Assembly: GCA_032207245.1 (NCBI GenBank)
Contig: CM063499.1
Coordinates: 38,772,624-38,836,623 of the forward strand
Reading direction: 5' to 3'
From: Pardosa pseudoannulata
Lineage: Eukaryota; Arthropoda; Arachnida; Araneae; Lycosidae
Length of the DNA stretch: 64,000 nucleotides
Positions 35,476 through 49,113 of the stretch are shown here, piece after piece. The notes beneath the pieces were generated by a model. That model had not been told where the DNA came from. It did not search any database and saw only the letters and a list, made by a program, of their open reading frames with translations. Every line of letters begins with the position of its first letter. The stretch's first letter is position 1. The position numbers and the translations under genes are program-made.

Positions 35476-36765
35476 CTTAGTTCTATAGACTCTAAGAAAA
35501 AACCATTTTCTTGTAACGTATGCGAGAAATCATTTTCTAAAAATTGGAACTTAAGTCTTCATCTTCGTACCCACTCAGGAGAAAGACCATACCCTTGTAC
35601 TGTTTGTAAGAAATCATTTTCTCAAAAATCTGCCTTAACTGTTCATCTTCGTTCCCATACAGGGGAGAAAACATTTGCTTGTGGTTTATGTAAGAAGTCA
35701 TTTTCTCACAAATTTACCTTAGATATTCATCTTCGTTCCCATACTGGAGAAAAACCACATGCTTGCAGTCTATGTACAAAATCATTTTCTCAAAAGTCAC
35801 ATTTAATGGATCATCTTCGTATCCACACCGGAGAAAAACCATATGTTTGCAGTGTGTGTAAAAAAGCATTTTCTCAAAAAAGCAACTTAAATCGTCATGT
35901 TTGTTCTCGCGCTGAGGAGAAACCATTACCATTTATTTGTAATGTATGTAAGAAATCGTTTTCTGACAAATCCATCTTAGATGTTCATTATCAGTCCCAT
36001 ACTGAAGAAAACCCATTTACTTGCACTGTATGCAAAAAAGCATTTTTTGTAATTTCTGCACTGAGACTTCATCTTCGTTCCCATTCTGGAGAAAAGCCGT
36101 ATGCTTGCAGCGTATGCACAAAATCATTTTCTCAAAAGATTAACTTAATGGATCATCTTCGTTCCCACACTGGGGAAAAACCATATACTTGCAGCATATG
36201 TAACAAAGCATTTTCTCTAAAAAACAATTTAGATCGCCATGTTCGTTCTCATACTGGGGAAAAACCATTTGTTTGCAGTGTATGTGAGAAAGCATTTTTT
36301 GTTAAATCTGCTCTGAGAATTCATCTTCGTTCTCATACTGGGGAAAAGCCATATGCTTGCAATATATGTATGAAATCATTTCCTCGAAAATCTTACTTAA
36401 CAGACCATATTCGTACCCACACTGGGGAAAAACCGTATGACTGCAATATATGTAATAAAGCATTTTCTCGAAAAAGCAACTTAGATCGTCATGTTCGTTT
36501 TCACATTGGGGAAAAAACATTTGCTTGCAATGTGTGTAAGAAAGCATTTGTTGTTAGTTCTGCTCTGAGACTTCATCTTCGTTCCCACACTGGGGAAAAG
36601 CCATATGCTTGCAGTATATGCAAGAAGTCATTTCTTCGCAAATCTTACTTAACGGACCATATTCGTACGCACACTGGAGAAAAACCATATGATTGTAAAA
36701 TATGTAACAAAACATTTTCTCGGAAAAGCAACTTAAATCATCATGTCCGTTTTCATCTTACTTAA
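35467..36765 (+). CDS. C2H2 zinc-finger protein, fifteen fingers in three-finger modules
   Basis: From the ATG at 35467 (ACCATGG context with A at -3) the product has 432 residues and is almost wholly C2H2 fingers joined by HTGEKPY-type linkers: a nuclear, probably sequence-specific DNA-binding protein. The frame is open back to 35317, but that part is antisense LINE DNA. Fifteen fingers are visible. Finger 5 has lost its last His (HVCSR where others have HVRSH). Fingers 7-9, 10-12 and 13-15 repeat as a three-finger module (ALRLHLRSH, YLTDHIRTH, NLDRHVRFH patterns), and 3-5 fits as an older copy. No KRAB, BTB or ZAD domain is seen. Since the normal N-terminus is absent and the LINE meets the gene at finger 1, an upstream exon may exist, or the gene may be 5'-truncated and now start in LINE sequence. 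No one-to-one orthologue is recognised. Confidence 0.85.
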   Translation: MEDLSSIDSKKKPFSCNVCEKSFSKNWNLSLHLRTHSGERPYPCTVCKKSFSQKSALTVHLRSHTGEKTFACGLCKKSFSHKFTLDIHLRSHTGEKPHACSLCTKSFSQKSHLMDHLRIHTGEKPYVCSVCKKAFSQKSNLNRHVCSRAEEKPLPFICNVCKKSFSDKSILDVHYQSHTEENPFTCTVCKKAFFVISALRLHLRSHSGEKPYACSVCTKSFSQKINLMDHLRSHTGEKPYTCSICNKAFSLKNNLDRHVRSHTGEKPFVCSVCEKAFFVKSALRIHLRSHTGEKPYACNICMKSFPRKSYLTDHIRTHTGEKPYDCNICNKAFSRKSNLDRHVRFHIGEKTFACNVCKKAFVVSSALRLHLRSHTGEKPYACSICKKSFLRKSYLTDHIRTHTGEKPYDCKICNKTFSRKSNLNHHVRFHLT

Positions 36766-37076
36766 AGGTCCATATTCATTACCCACATAGGGAAAAAACA
36801 TTGATTATACTATATTCAATGACCAATACATTTTCTCATGGTGGTTTGGTTTCACTTATGTTCATTTCATTATTTTGATCGTATTTTAGTGACACATCTT
36901 GTAAATATATAATTGTATCTTGTATTTATACTTTAACTTTGATTGTCCTTGTATTAATTAACCAAAATTATCTTTATTTGATGTTTTTAGTTTGCGTTAT
37001 GCCTCTGGCATGTGTAATTTATAAAACTTGTATGGTGCAGTATGTTCCCTGAAGATTTTGTACCAAAAAACATAAA

Positions 37077-37098
37077 ATGAATAAATAAATAAATAAAC
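37077..37098 (+). repeat. (AATA)n run with polyadenylation hexamers
   Basis: A short tetranucleotide run after the zinc-finger gene that contains several overlapping AATAAA hexamers, a plausible polyadenylation site for that gene about 310 bases past its stop. Confidence 0.5.
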
Positions 37099-37099
37099 T

Positions 37100-38080
37100 C
37101 ATGGTGGTCTGTTGTCCCTCAAAGAGTGAGAGGAGTGCACATTCAGTTCTATGTAGTAAGCCAACCACACGCTTTATGAGAGTATGTATGTTGTATACAT
37201 TAAAGTAGGGATATAGTTACAGCTGTTCAAATTATAATACTCTATAATTTATATATTTTTCATTATTTATATGTACACTATGCATACAAAAATGTTCTTA
37301 ATTGTTTGTAATGCTCAGTTCTTTTACTTGACATTTAATCCTTTACATTTTTCCTGCACACTCTGTCAATTAGGACCACTCCTGGTGAATATATAGTGAA
37401 TGCCTTGCAGACAGGTGGCAAAATTTAAATGAACCAAATTCAGTTTGTATTGTGTAAAGAAGTTACTTATGCAAGAACAAATACATTTATTTACTTTTTT
37501 CATCAATGTTTTTTTGTTTTATTATATTGCAAATATTTTCAGGATGGTAGGTCAACTGGATTTCCTGGGCTGGGCCCTCTAATCCAGAGATTTCTAACAG
37601 TAAGCATAACATAACATAAAATAACAACAAGCAGAAAAATAAAACAACTAAAAGTGGAAAGAGGGGATAGGGAGGTGGATTCATGAGTTCAAGACACAAA
37701 AATAAAGAGTAGAAAGTTTAAGGATAGAAACAAACACATATTTTTGCGACTAGTGACATCCGTACAGAATTCGTAAAGAAAACAAAGCATTTAAAACTCA
37801 GAAGTTAACGTTAAAAAATAAAAAATTATATTTAAAAATGTGGAAATAAGCTTAAGAAAAATAAGTAGATAAGTAAAGAAGATTATAAAGAATTAAAAAT
37901 TATATGAGAATTTGGAAAGCGTAACAACGCGGGGAACAAAACCATCAACTTCAGGTTTGCGAGTCATAGCAGGGCAGGCACACTACTGGATGCACCACAC
38001 CTTCACGGTTAGAAAAGACTTAATAGTAATTATATCAAAAATACTGTCTATTGGAGAGATTTTCATAATATGTTCCTCCC
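37100..38080. other. Gene-free stretch between two convergent genes
   Basis: Separates the zinc-finger gene (+) from the last exon of the RPP38-like gene (-). A slightly GC-richer patch at 37541-37600 and another at 37910-38010 look like old repeat fragments, but neither has a copy in this window or clear ends. Confidence 0.4.
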
Positions 38081-41000
38081 TCACAGAAGGATTGCAAATG
38101 TTTGTTTATTTAGCCTTACATCAGTAAATAAATATTTGTATAAATAAAGTATTTTAATATAGAAGGGCACACACAGAATAATAAAAGAAAAATAATGTTC
38201 ACAGCTGTTTGATTCTTCCTGAGAAATGAGCCTGTTGTCAATATACCATGAACAGAATAATCTCATCACAGCTGAATCTATGACAGAAAGATATGTATTA
38301 TAAAAGTTTGTCATATCAGACATAAGCATGTGGAGAAAATTTTCTGCATTTATCTTCAGTTTTCGAAAAGAAAACTTTGAAAACACTTGCATCATATCTG
38401 TTTGATATAAAAGTACATGAAAAATCATAATTATTGGTTCTATACATCTAATACAAACACAATGTGAACCACCTTTTTTAATTATTTCACACTGTGCTTC
38501 ATGACAAAATAAGTGCTCATTACAAGAGTAACATATGCAGCAGTGATTTTTAAGCTTTTTAGAAACACAGGAACTTTTGATTTCACCAAGATATGATTTT
38601 AGAGCATACCCTTGTTGTCTAAATAACAAGCACCATTTAGGTTAAAGCTGAATTTAATTCATAATTTTCAATGTTTGTGTATCAGTCAATAGCAGGTAAC
38701 AATCAATAAATAAAATTTAATTTTTTAAAGGATATTTTGACTTAAGGTATCTGTTTACTTTAAAAACGTCATTTTTTGCCAAAAATGACAATTTTTTTTT
38801 TATTTCTCTATTGTAAAATTTCAACTTTTAGGCTTCTAAATCTGTTTTTGTTTTGTCTCTACAGCATTTTAAAGAAAAGTGACAGCTGTCAAAACAAACA
38901 GGAGTAGCGACTTCGGAACCAGAAGCTGTGAATTTAAAGCCTTTTAAAGAGCATTTTTTGGACAAAACTTTTTAAATTTTCATGAAGATTAGTTTAAACA
39001 TTTTTCTAGTACTTTTAATAATTAGCAACTTGGCAATTAGAAAGTTTTGAAGCAAGAAAGTGTGGGGAATTTTAAACATGTATTTTAATTTTTTAATTGT
39101 TAAAATTGCTTTCATAAACTTCAAATGCATTTTTCTCAGAACGGTATTTTTAATAAAATGTCGAAACTTGAAATGTGATTTCTCAAAAAGTTCTTAAAAT
39201 ATAATTTAAAAATTATTATGAATGCTTTTGATAGTATTTACTAGTGAATGACCTAAAAGCTTTAAATTTGGATGTTTTTTAATGATGTTACACTCGTAGT
39301 TCGATATAAAGGTAATGAAAATTCGTTAAAAATTCAATGTATATGATTTTGAAGGACCAAAATGTTTTACCAAATGTAAATTAAGCAAAAATTTTAGGTG
39401 ATTCACTAGTCCAGTGTATAAGAAATGTGTTGCATAAAAAAAATATTGAAATAATTTAATTTATTAAAAAATTAGACCTTTTGAAAAAACCCTATTTTTT
39501 AACTAAATTTTCTTCCTTTATTAGAAATTTTATAAAAACTTCTTCAGGAATAAATTTTTAAAGTGCAATTCTGTATGATAATATAAAAAATGAATTTAAA
39601 AATGTAAAAACATGAACTAGTTTCTACGTTTAAAGAAAAAAGTTCTCCGGACGTAGATGGATACCTTAATTACTTTTAGAAATGTTTTCAATATCTGGTC
39701 TCATATGTGAAAAATTTTCTCTGTTGCATTTGTGTGCCATTCATATTTTCTGGTCTTAACCCTTTTAGGAGTAGTGTATCATATGAGTTTTAAAGATAGA
39801 TGTTACCTGCATTATTAAAAATGTTAACAAACAAATAATTATTATCTAAAGCAATGAGTAAACTCTTTAATGATTAAAAAGATAATTATTCTATTTATTA
39901 AAAATCCGAAAACATCAAAAACTGAACTTAACTCAAATGATACATTCTTGTGATAGTTGTCCTAAAAGGATTCATATTTGTTAATATTGAAAAGTCAAGT
40001 CAACATAAATATGATGTTAAAAGCTACAATGAAACTTTTTTCAGAAATAGTTTTAAACTTGGTTTAAAGATAAATAAAGGTTTTCTTTATTACAGAAGCA
40101 CTTTGTTACATTTATGATCTGCAGTTATTGTACAAACAACATTACCTTATGCAAAAAGAAATTTCATTTGATTTCAAATTATAATTTGGAAAGTCAATCT
40201 CCTTAATTCTTAAAAAACCATATTCAGACCCAGAAAATCGTATTGGCTGAGAATGGCTAGTGTGAATAAAAGAACTTGATTTCATTTTATGGCACTGATC
40301 AGAAGAAAAGCATTCTTTATCCACTGTAAGGTTATCAGTTTTAGATTTATTATATTCACTGTCCCTCTGAGAAGTAAAATTTTCATTTAAAAGAGTGTCC
40401 TGATCACTTGCTGTTGAGGTTTTTTTTAAGTTTCTTTCTTTCTTGAACTTCTGAGAATTTCTAGCTCTATTTATGTTCTCTATCAGTTTTCCAAATTTCT
40501 GCTGCTCAGTTAAGATACTAGTCTAATAATAAGAATAAAAAAATTGTAATTAGCAAATAAGCACAAAAATATAAGCTTGTTGCATAATAAAGGCAACACA
40601 TATATAAAATGTTAAATAATGAAATTATTATAAATTATATCTTTTTGATACAGAGAAAAAATATTTTTTTTACTACTGTAAAGACATAAAAATTGTCATG
40701 AGGATATATTTTGACTTTAAGTGCTACAATTAATTTTTTACAGCACAAGGACTCACTGCTTAAAACTGATTGTAGACTACTAAAAATATCAATGTCAGCA
40801 GTTAGATTCAAATCAACAAATTCTAGTACTGAAAGGCACCATTTTTAGCCTCTCACATGTGTTAGCAGTTGCAACCGGATCAGCACCTTCTTAACTTCTG
40901 GTGAATCCCGGCAATTTGTTTTCATTTTTTTAAGTTAACCGAGGCAGGAAATTTTACCGCCAATTTGAGCATCATTTGTTAAGGGAGCTGACTCTCACTG

Positions 41001-44000
41001 TATGTTTGGTCGTGACATCTGCACGCCAAATGCAATTGTGACTTCAACTGTCACTTGGCAGCTATGAACTGTGTAATTTTGTGATTGGCTGAGTGGGGGA
41101 GGAAACCACATGATTATGTAAAATTGTATGCGATGTCTGCTGCTGGATATAAAAGAGGACCTGTGGATTATTTTTTGTACTTGTGCATTTTTTCCCGGCA
41201 CATAGGCAGACATAGTATAATATGTTATTATTTTAAGATTTAAAAATAAATTTACGTTTCTTGTTTTTTAAAATAACTTGTCATTTTTATATACAATATA
41301 CAGAACTTCAGTTATTTTTCATCTACAGTTGTAACTTTATAGTACTCATGGAAATCTCTACCGGAACCCTATTCTGCTTAGTTCCCATATTGAGTTGTTC
41401 GTCTCAATACCGGTAACAACATGGAGGAGAAACAGAATGGTTACATCACAGAGAATATTATATTTCATTCTGGGTTTCGGTCAATACTTATGGAAGATCT
41501 AGTTGATTACTTTTGGCAAATGAAGGCAATGGGGGTAAAGAAGCAATTTTTAGCCAATAATGATAAAATCTACTACACATGATTCAATGGGACCTTAATA
41601 ACAGGTTGCTGTTTTGAGTCTTCTTGTAGCTCTGAGTTGTAAAAAATGTATAAAACCTGGAATTTACCAAACTACGAAATCTAACTACCATTTATGGATT
41701 TGCATATCCTAAATTTAGTTTTCTGTTAGTAAAAAAGGATACTTAGTTAAGTAGAAGGTTTGGTGTATTTGCACACTCTTTTATGGTCAATTGCATTTTT
41801 CATAAGTCAAAAAGAGGACTTACAAAAAAATCAAATTGGCCAAAAGTCTGGAGGATTGAACTAACTTTTAGGGTTGACTGGATTTTTCCTAAGAACAATT
41901 TGGACTATTTAATTACCATTTAACTACAACAATTAACATACAACAATTTAACTACCATTTATAGATTTGCAAGTCCTAAATTTAATTTTCTGTTGGTAAA
42001 AAAAGAATCTTAGTTAAGTAGAAGGTTTGATGGATTTGCATGCTCTCTTATGGTCAATTGCATTTTTTATAAGTCAAAAAGATGATTTACAAAAAAATCG
42101 TTTGCCAAAAGTCTGGAGGATTGCACCAACTTTTATGGTTGACTGGATTTTTCCTAAGAACAATTTGATCGATATATATACAATCATCTTCATGTTTCAA
42201 GAATATTGGCTGATGACAGACGTTACCTGGTCTGAAACTCCGAAAAGAATGCAAATTTTTTTAATCTAATAGAAGTAAATTTATAATCCAATAGCCGAAT
42301 GATAGCTGATTGGTTACGTTGCTGGCATTCGGATCTGGAGTTGGTGGGTTCGAATCCCACTGTGGCATGGATGTTTGTAGCTGTTCGGAATCAGTTTTAA
42401 GCAGTAGGTCCTGGTCTCATTAGCCCTCGTGTTGCAAAAAGTAGACCATAGCGCTCCAAACCAATCTTATAATCCAGTAACAATCATCAAACAAAGATAT
42501 AACCAATGTTATAAACAAATCTATCATAACTTCCACCTATATGAATTACAGTTATTTCTACTATGATAATAATTACAAGTAAAAAAATTTTTCAAAATAG
42601 AATATGAAGCTAAGATTAATAAATCAAAATGATTAAGTGAATGCTAATTTTTTTTTAGACATTTATTTATTTTAAATAGTTGCAGCTACGTGCTTACTGA
42701 TACACTGATGAATCAAGTTGGGTGTTTCATAAGGTAGAACACTGAACAAAGAGTTTAAAAGCCTTTGTGGTTTAGTGTCTGCCCTGCAGATCATAGGTTC
42801 ATTATCACTGTCATAGATGCTAAGGCCGTAGGCAAGGAGGAAGATTTAGGTTACCGGTCTCTCCCCGAAATTCTAAAAGACCGTTTTGTGGAAGGAAATT
42901 TTACCACATGTATAGGTGTGTCATCTGCGTAGCTGTGCTTAGACAACAGTGTTCTCGGAAAGAGACCATTTCGACCATAAATGTCTTGCGGGGTCGCAAG
43001 ATTTTATCTACCCCCCCCCATTTCCTATGGTCATTCATTTCAAGATCATTTTCCGTACCTTATTGTACATAGTCTTCCTGTGTGGGGTAGTGCACTATGG
43101 TGAGTATTTTGAGACAGATTCTATCTTCTAAAATAGATTTGACTTATTACTGTAGACTAGATTTTGGTATTTAGCTAAATGAGGGAAGTATTTAAACAAA
43201 TAAATGTAAAAATGGTTTTTAATGTTAATTTTACAATTAAATTCATTGTTCAGGTACTTCAATACTCATTCTAAGCTTTTAATTTGTTCATTATAGTTAA
43301 TATAGTATGTTCATTATAGTTAGTATAGTATAGTTCATTATTTAATCATTTTGCCATTTTAAAACCACACTGTGTTATAGTACTCATTAGGGGTATACAG
43401 CATAAAAAAAAACTTGTAGTTTTACTGAAGTATCATTCACAAAGAACAATGTCTTTCCTCTTGGTTCCCTTCAAGCATAAGTTCTAGCTACCACCTTGAT
43501 AGATGCTATTGAATTATTAGTCATAAAAGCAGGGTTGTAATTTTTACCGGTCAAAACTTATTTTGACCAGAACACTGGATAAAAGTGGTTTTAACCGTCC
43601 AAAACTGGTCAGAATTGTTAAAAAGAGTTTTAAATGGTCTTAATTTTAATATATAATAGCTTTTGTAATTAGAAGTGACTATTAATAAGCAATAAAAATA
43701 GTAGTGCTGTTGAACAAAATATTACATTAACAAGTTCATGAGATTTAACATGCCTATACAGTATAATAAGATTGTTTGAATTTTAAAAATGAACCATGCA
43801 CATGCAATTGTAAAAATGCAATCCGGTTGCAGTACACTTGGACCTGATGTCTGGTGGGCAGCAATGAAGAAGGTTAAGGCATTATCATAAAATTTGTTGA
43901 TTTTACAATGCATCTAATGAACTGTTGTGCCAGCTCTTATTTTATAGAAAGACTAGCAAGTGTGCCCATGCTCCGCTACGGTGAACTTAATGTATTACTT

Positions 44001-47000
44001 TTAAACAAAGATTTTTTTTTTTTGTGCATAACTCTCTAAATTCTTCACAGTGCAGTTCGAGTCATTGGCATATTTATATATTTCTATTATAAACTTATTA
44101 TAACAATATTCAGTTTTTATAATTGAATTTGTGTCATATTAAATTTGCTCAAACTTTTTTTATAGTAAAATATAAGTTTAACCCTAAATTACATTACTGT
44201 TTTACTACTGTACGTTGATTAGCAACGTTAATATACCTTGCCATATTAGGTGGTAGAATAAGAAGCAGAAGTTTTGACAGCAACAGTGCTAATTTTGTTG
44301 GTAGTAATAAATGTTTTCCAAAATTAAGGAAATTTATGACAAACCACACAGTTTTGTATGAAACAGAAACACACATTCATATTGACAACCATATGAATAT
44401 GAAGATAACTATATAAAATGATAGGTTTTATTTGACCACGAGAGTTACTGAAATTTGTACTTTTTGTTGTTAGAATATTATTGATAAACATTTCATTGTA
44501 ACGTAAAAATGAACCAAGAATTAAATTTAAAATTAGTTCTCATATAAAAATGCTATAATTTGCGTCACATAGAAATGAAAGTGAATCCCTTTATATCTCA
44601 ATTTCCAGGTCAAATCGAATTGACATTACGCAGACAATGTTTAGATAATATAAAATAAGAAATGAATAAATGAAATATTTAAAGGAATGACGTCATAATG
44701 ATAGAAAAATATCATTTTCACCTATTTATTATGTGATAAATTGAAAAATTTAATTTCCTCCTTTTAACCGACGAAAATTGCGTTTAAAACCATTACTTTG
44801 GTTGACATCATATTGCTAGAAATATTGCTTCTTTCACTTAGTAATGATGCGATAAATTAAAAAGTTAATTGTTTGCGTTTAACCGGGGAAAATAATGCTT
44901 GGAATAATGACATAAAATGCTCGAAAAAGGGGGAAGGAATAGATTTTGAAAGTTAAAAATTTACAAAAACCTTCCCAGGGATATACCTAAGAATTTCCCA
45001 AATTTTCATGGTGATTGGATGCATGGTTTTTGAGTCTATCGAGTACACACAGACAGACACAAATTCATTTTTATATATATAGATTATTTTCAAAGTTTGG
45101 AGTAATCCAAAATAAATTACAAAATGGTTTAAATTAAGAAACAACTATAAAACTTGTTAATTGTAACTGTTTTTTAAATTCAATATAAATTACATATAAA
45201 ACAGCTTGTATAAAAAAAATAAGTAAAACAATTTTTTTTGTATCTTGGTGTTATGTTATATTTATTTTTTGCTGGTGTTACTTGTATTATGACATTTTTA
45301 AAAAACTGTAACTTGTCTTTATCATATGCTAGTAAACTATGTTCAATTGGTATTAAATATATTGAAAAGTGAATTTTTGTGGTCAAAACTGGTCAAAATT
45401 GATATTGACCAGGACGGTTAAAACCACTGGTTTAAAGTGTTGGTTAAAAGTGTTAGAACACCTCGATGGTTAAAAGTGTTAGAACCCTCCATAAAAGTTA
45501 ACATTGAAGATGGAAAATGAAAATTGTATTTATATATCAATTCTACTTTTTCACCCATGGACTAGTTTACAATAACCGCTGCAAACACATGATAGATATC
45601 AGTGTTGGCTTCATTTGCCCAATCCGAAAAAACCCGGGCTGGTTTAAAAAAAAAAAACCCATTTGAAAAAATCCAAGTGGGTTTTTTCAAAATTGGGTTC
45701 TCAAAATATTTATTTAAAATTCCACATATTTAACTAATAATAAATATATTGAATCAAATCTATAATATATATTATATATTTCATCTTTGACAATGATCCT
45801 AGAATTTTTTTTAATTTGAGAGGGTCTAAACTGCTAGAAAAAACAAAAACTAAAAAACTTTTCGGGGAAAAATAGTTATCTGTATAACAAATACAATAAA
45901 ATCTAAATTAAACAAAGTTAATAAGAATGTATGATGAAAAAAAAATAAGAATATTGAAGTATTACATGTGATAAAATTAATCAAAATATGGACAAGAAAA
46001 ATTGGGTAAAAAATATGTATAACAACTGCAATTAATAAACATGGGGATTATATAATTAATTCTGCTACTTATCATATATAACTTACAAATTAACAAAAAA
46101 AAATCTTCTGAATGCTTTAGTAACACAATACAAACAAACAACACAATAATAAATTAATTTTTTAACACAATAATAAATATAGAGCAATAATTTAATACAT
46201 TTTATTGAAAAGAAAAAACTTCAAATGCAACTATTTCAAAGCCAACTTTTAGTATAAAATAATTGCCATTCAAAACTAGTTTTTTGATGTTAGAAAAATT
46301 TTATAATATGAAAAAAATTTATTTTAAAATTTCAAAATTTCCTTTAATTTAGACAAAAATTTCTTCTGCATAATTTAAAATTGATTTTTAAAATTTTTAA
46401 TTTTAAAAAGTGATTAACATTTTAAATTTATTTTAATCATACAATTAATTATATATCCTGTCCTCTTACATAACAAAAAACCTGAATAGTTTTCAAATCC
46501 CCCAAAAAAGCATCTAAAACCCTTTAAAGTATAGAAAAAACCCTGATAAATCCAAAAAAACCTCAAAAACCCACTGGGTTGGGTTTTTTCTGAAAAAACC
46601 TGGGTTTTTGCCAACCCTGATAGATATACATTAAAATCTAAGATATTATTGCAGTTTTAGCTTTAAGATACAAGAAAATTGCATCTGTATTTCAACTGTA
46701 ATTTTTATCCACAAACTGCTTGACAGTTGTCACTACAAACATATGAAAAGAAACAATACCAACTATACTAAATACAAAGTAACATTTTATAATTTGGGAG
46801 AAAAAAAATCTTTTCCATATTTTCCATGACGAAATGTTGAAAAGGGTTTTAGCAATGTATAACACACCCAGAATTAAACTTAATGAGTAAGAAGATAACA
46901 GAGAAACAATTTATTAACAGGAAAAAAAAGTATAAAAATAAATAAGTAGTTTTTAATGCCATGATCTAATAATCCTTATTAATTATTTAATTTCAAATTT

Positions 47001-49057
47001 TTAGAATATTATCCCTTTATTACCATAAAACAGAATTATATTTTCTAAATAAACATAAATTAACTATTCATTATTTTGAACAAGTTTATTATTTAAAATT
47101 AATAAAAATAAAACATGAAATTTAAAAATGAAATATATAACCATCTATTAAATATTCAATAAACCTATATATAACATTTTGATAAAAGTATACAATTTTA
47201 ATAAGCATATAAAAAAAATCTGAAGATTAACTCTTAAATGCCATCATAAAATCATTAACATTATCATATAGTAAAGGGTATAACATATTATATTTTCAAA
47301 TTGCTATAAACAAAAGCCTAGTTTAAAAACATACATATCAATGCTGCTATAGTTTATAAATCCATACACTATCAATCAAAAGAATGTTGTACTAAATAAA
47401 TTATATTTTAAAAAGTTTGTTAAAAGTCTATTCAAATCTTTAAACAGAAATTGTTGGTTCATCTAATTTATAGCAGAAATACAGGGAATATATGAAATTG
47501 TTTTTCTTTAGATAAAACCTCCTATCTATACGATAGACTGAATTTTTAATAAACAAACTTATTATGCTATGAGATTATAAAAAATAAACTTTATTTAACT
47601 TTAGAAAACACCTGAAGAAATATTAAAAAAAAAATATTTTATTTATATATTTTAGAATTACCTTTATTCCATATACTGTAGAAATAGGAATTTTGGAATT
47701 TTTTGAATGTGAAGAGATACAGTTTATATCTTTTGTCTGTACAAATATCACATCTGTGTTTTTGCACATCATGTTCAGAGCATGATACATGGCTGAAGTA
47801 GCTTTTCTTGATACTAAAATTACAGCACAAAATGATTTCTTTTTCAGTCCCCTTAAAACAGCATTCAACCCAATTACCAAACCTGCTGCTTCTTTGAGAA
47901 GTCTGAAAATAAATATATAAGTGATACATAAAATGTTATTTTTTATGAACTAAATCTTTTTAAAAGTAATACTTAAAAAAATTAAAAAACCAAGTCCACA
48001 TATTATTAACAATGGCTATCATTTAATTAATCAAGTTAAACATGATTGTAATTTTAAATCTTTTGATATCGTAGACTTATTTAATAATATTAATTTAGAC
48101 TACCTATTTAAAATCATCATGGATTATTTTAATGAGTTTGATATATTGGAGTATGTTACATGTTTTATTTTCAGTACATTATTAAAAATTGTATTATTTG
48201 AAAATTATCTATGAAATGGTGAATCTTAATTTGTTCAAATTAATGGTATACCTATGGGAGGGGGATGCATTTCCTTATTAGCAGATATATTTCTTAATTT
48301 TTATGAATCCTGATCATTAAGTTTAAATCACTACAGTTTGTATTGATATGTTGACGATATCTTAATTTGTATTTATGACAAAGACTTCTCAATTCAAAAT
48401 CTAAATTTTTATCCTTCTTCTTGAATTTTTACTGAAACTGTTAAAGATAATCAAGGTTAGCTCCCATTTCTAGATGTTAATTTAAAAGTTGAAAATAATA
48501 AAATTCTATATAAACTTTATGATAAAAAATCTAACTACAACTTTACTATTAATAAAATTTGTAACTGGAATACATGCTTATCCACCCGTATTAAACATAA
48601 TATATTATTAAATTATTTAATGTCTCCATAGTAATCCAGTCATATTTCATTCTGATATTAATCTTTATTTAGAATTAGCTTTAAATGCTAACTATCCCCT
48701 ACCTTTTATTTATAAACAATTATATAATTATTTTCAAGTAGATATTTATGGGATTAAGTTAATGTTTCCAATTCTTAATTAAAACTGTAATTTTAACTGA
48801 GATAGTGGCAACATAAATACTGGATGAGTTGGCTTAATTATAGCTTTATAAATGCTTTGTTCTTCTAATTCCTATTCTTATTTCATATTCTTCTGGTCTT
48901 TTGGGTGTATGGGAACATTCAGGCTTGTTCAAACAATTGTTTTAACCGTGTATGGAAGTCGTAAACCTCCCACACCCAATCCTCTTTCTTCCTATCTGTT
49001 TTCCAATTACTGGACTTAATGGAGTTATAGTGTTTTAGTTCTACTTTTCATTCTGTT

Positions 49058-49113
<56 letters not shown>

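Noticed and set aside
35714..36547. Minus-strand proteins opposite the zinc-finger gene
   Set aside because: Repeated shadow frames of the finger-coding sequence.
42291..42466. tRNA gene, because of the GGTTCGAATCCC box
   Set aside because: The same sequence recurs in several copies with 10-11 bp target duplications and a non-tRNA body; no full cloverleaf was found. It is a SINE.
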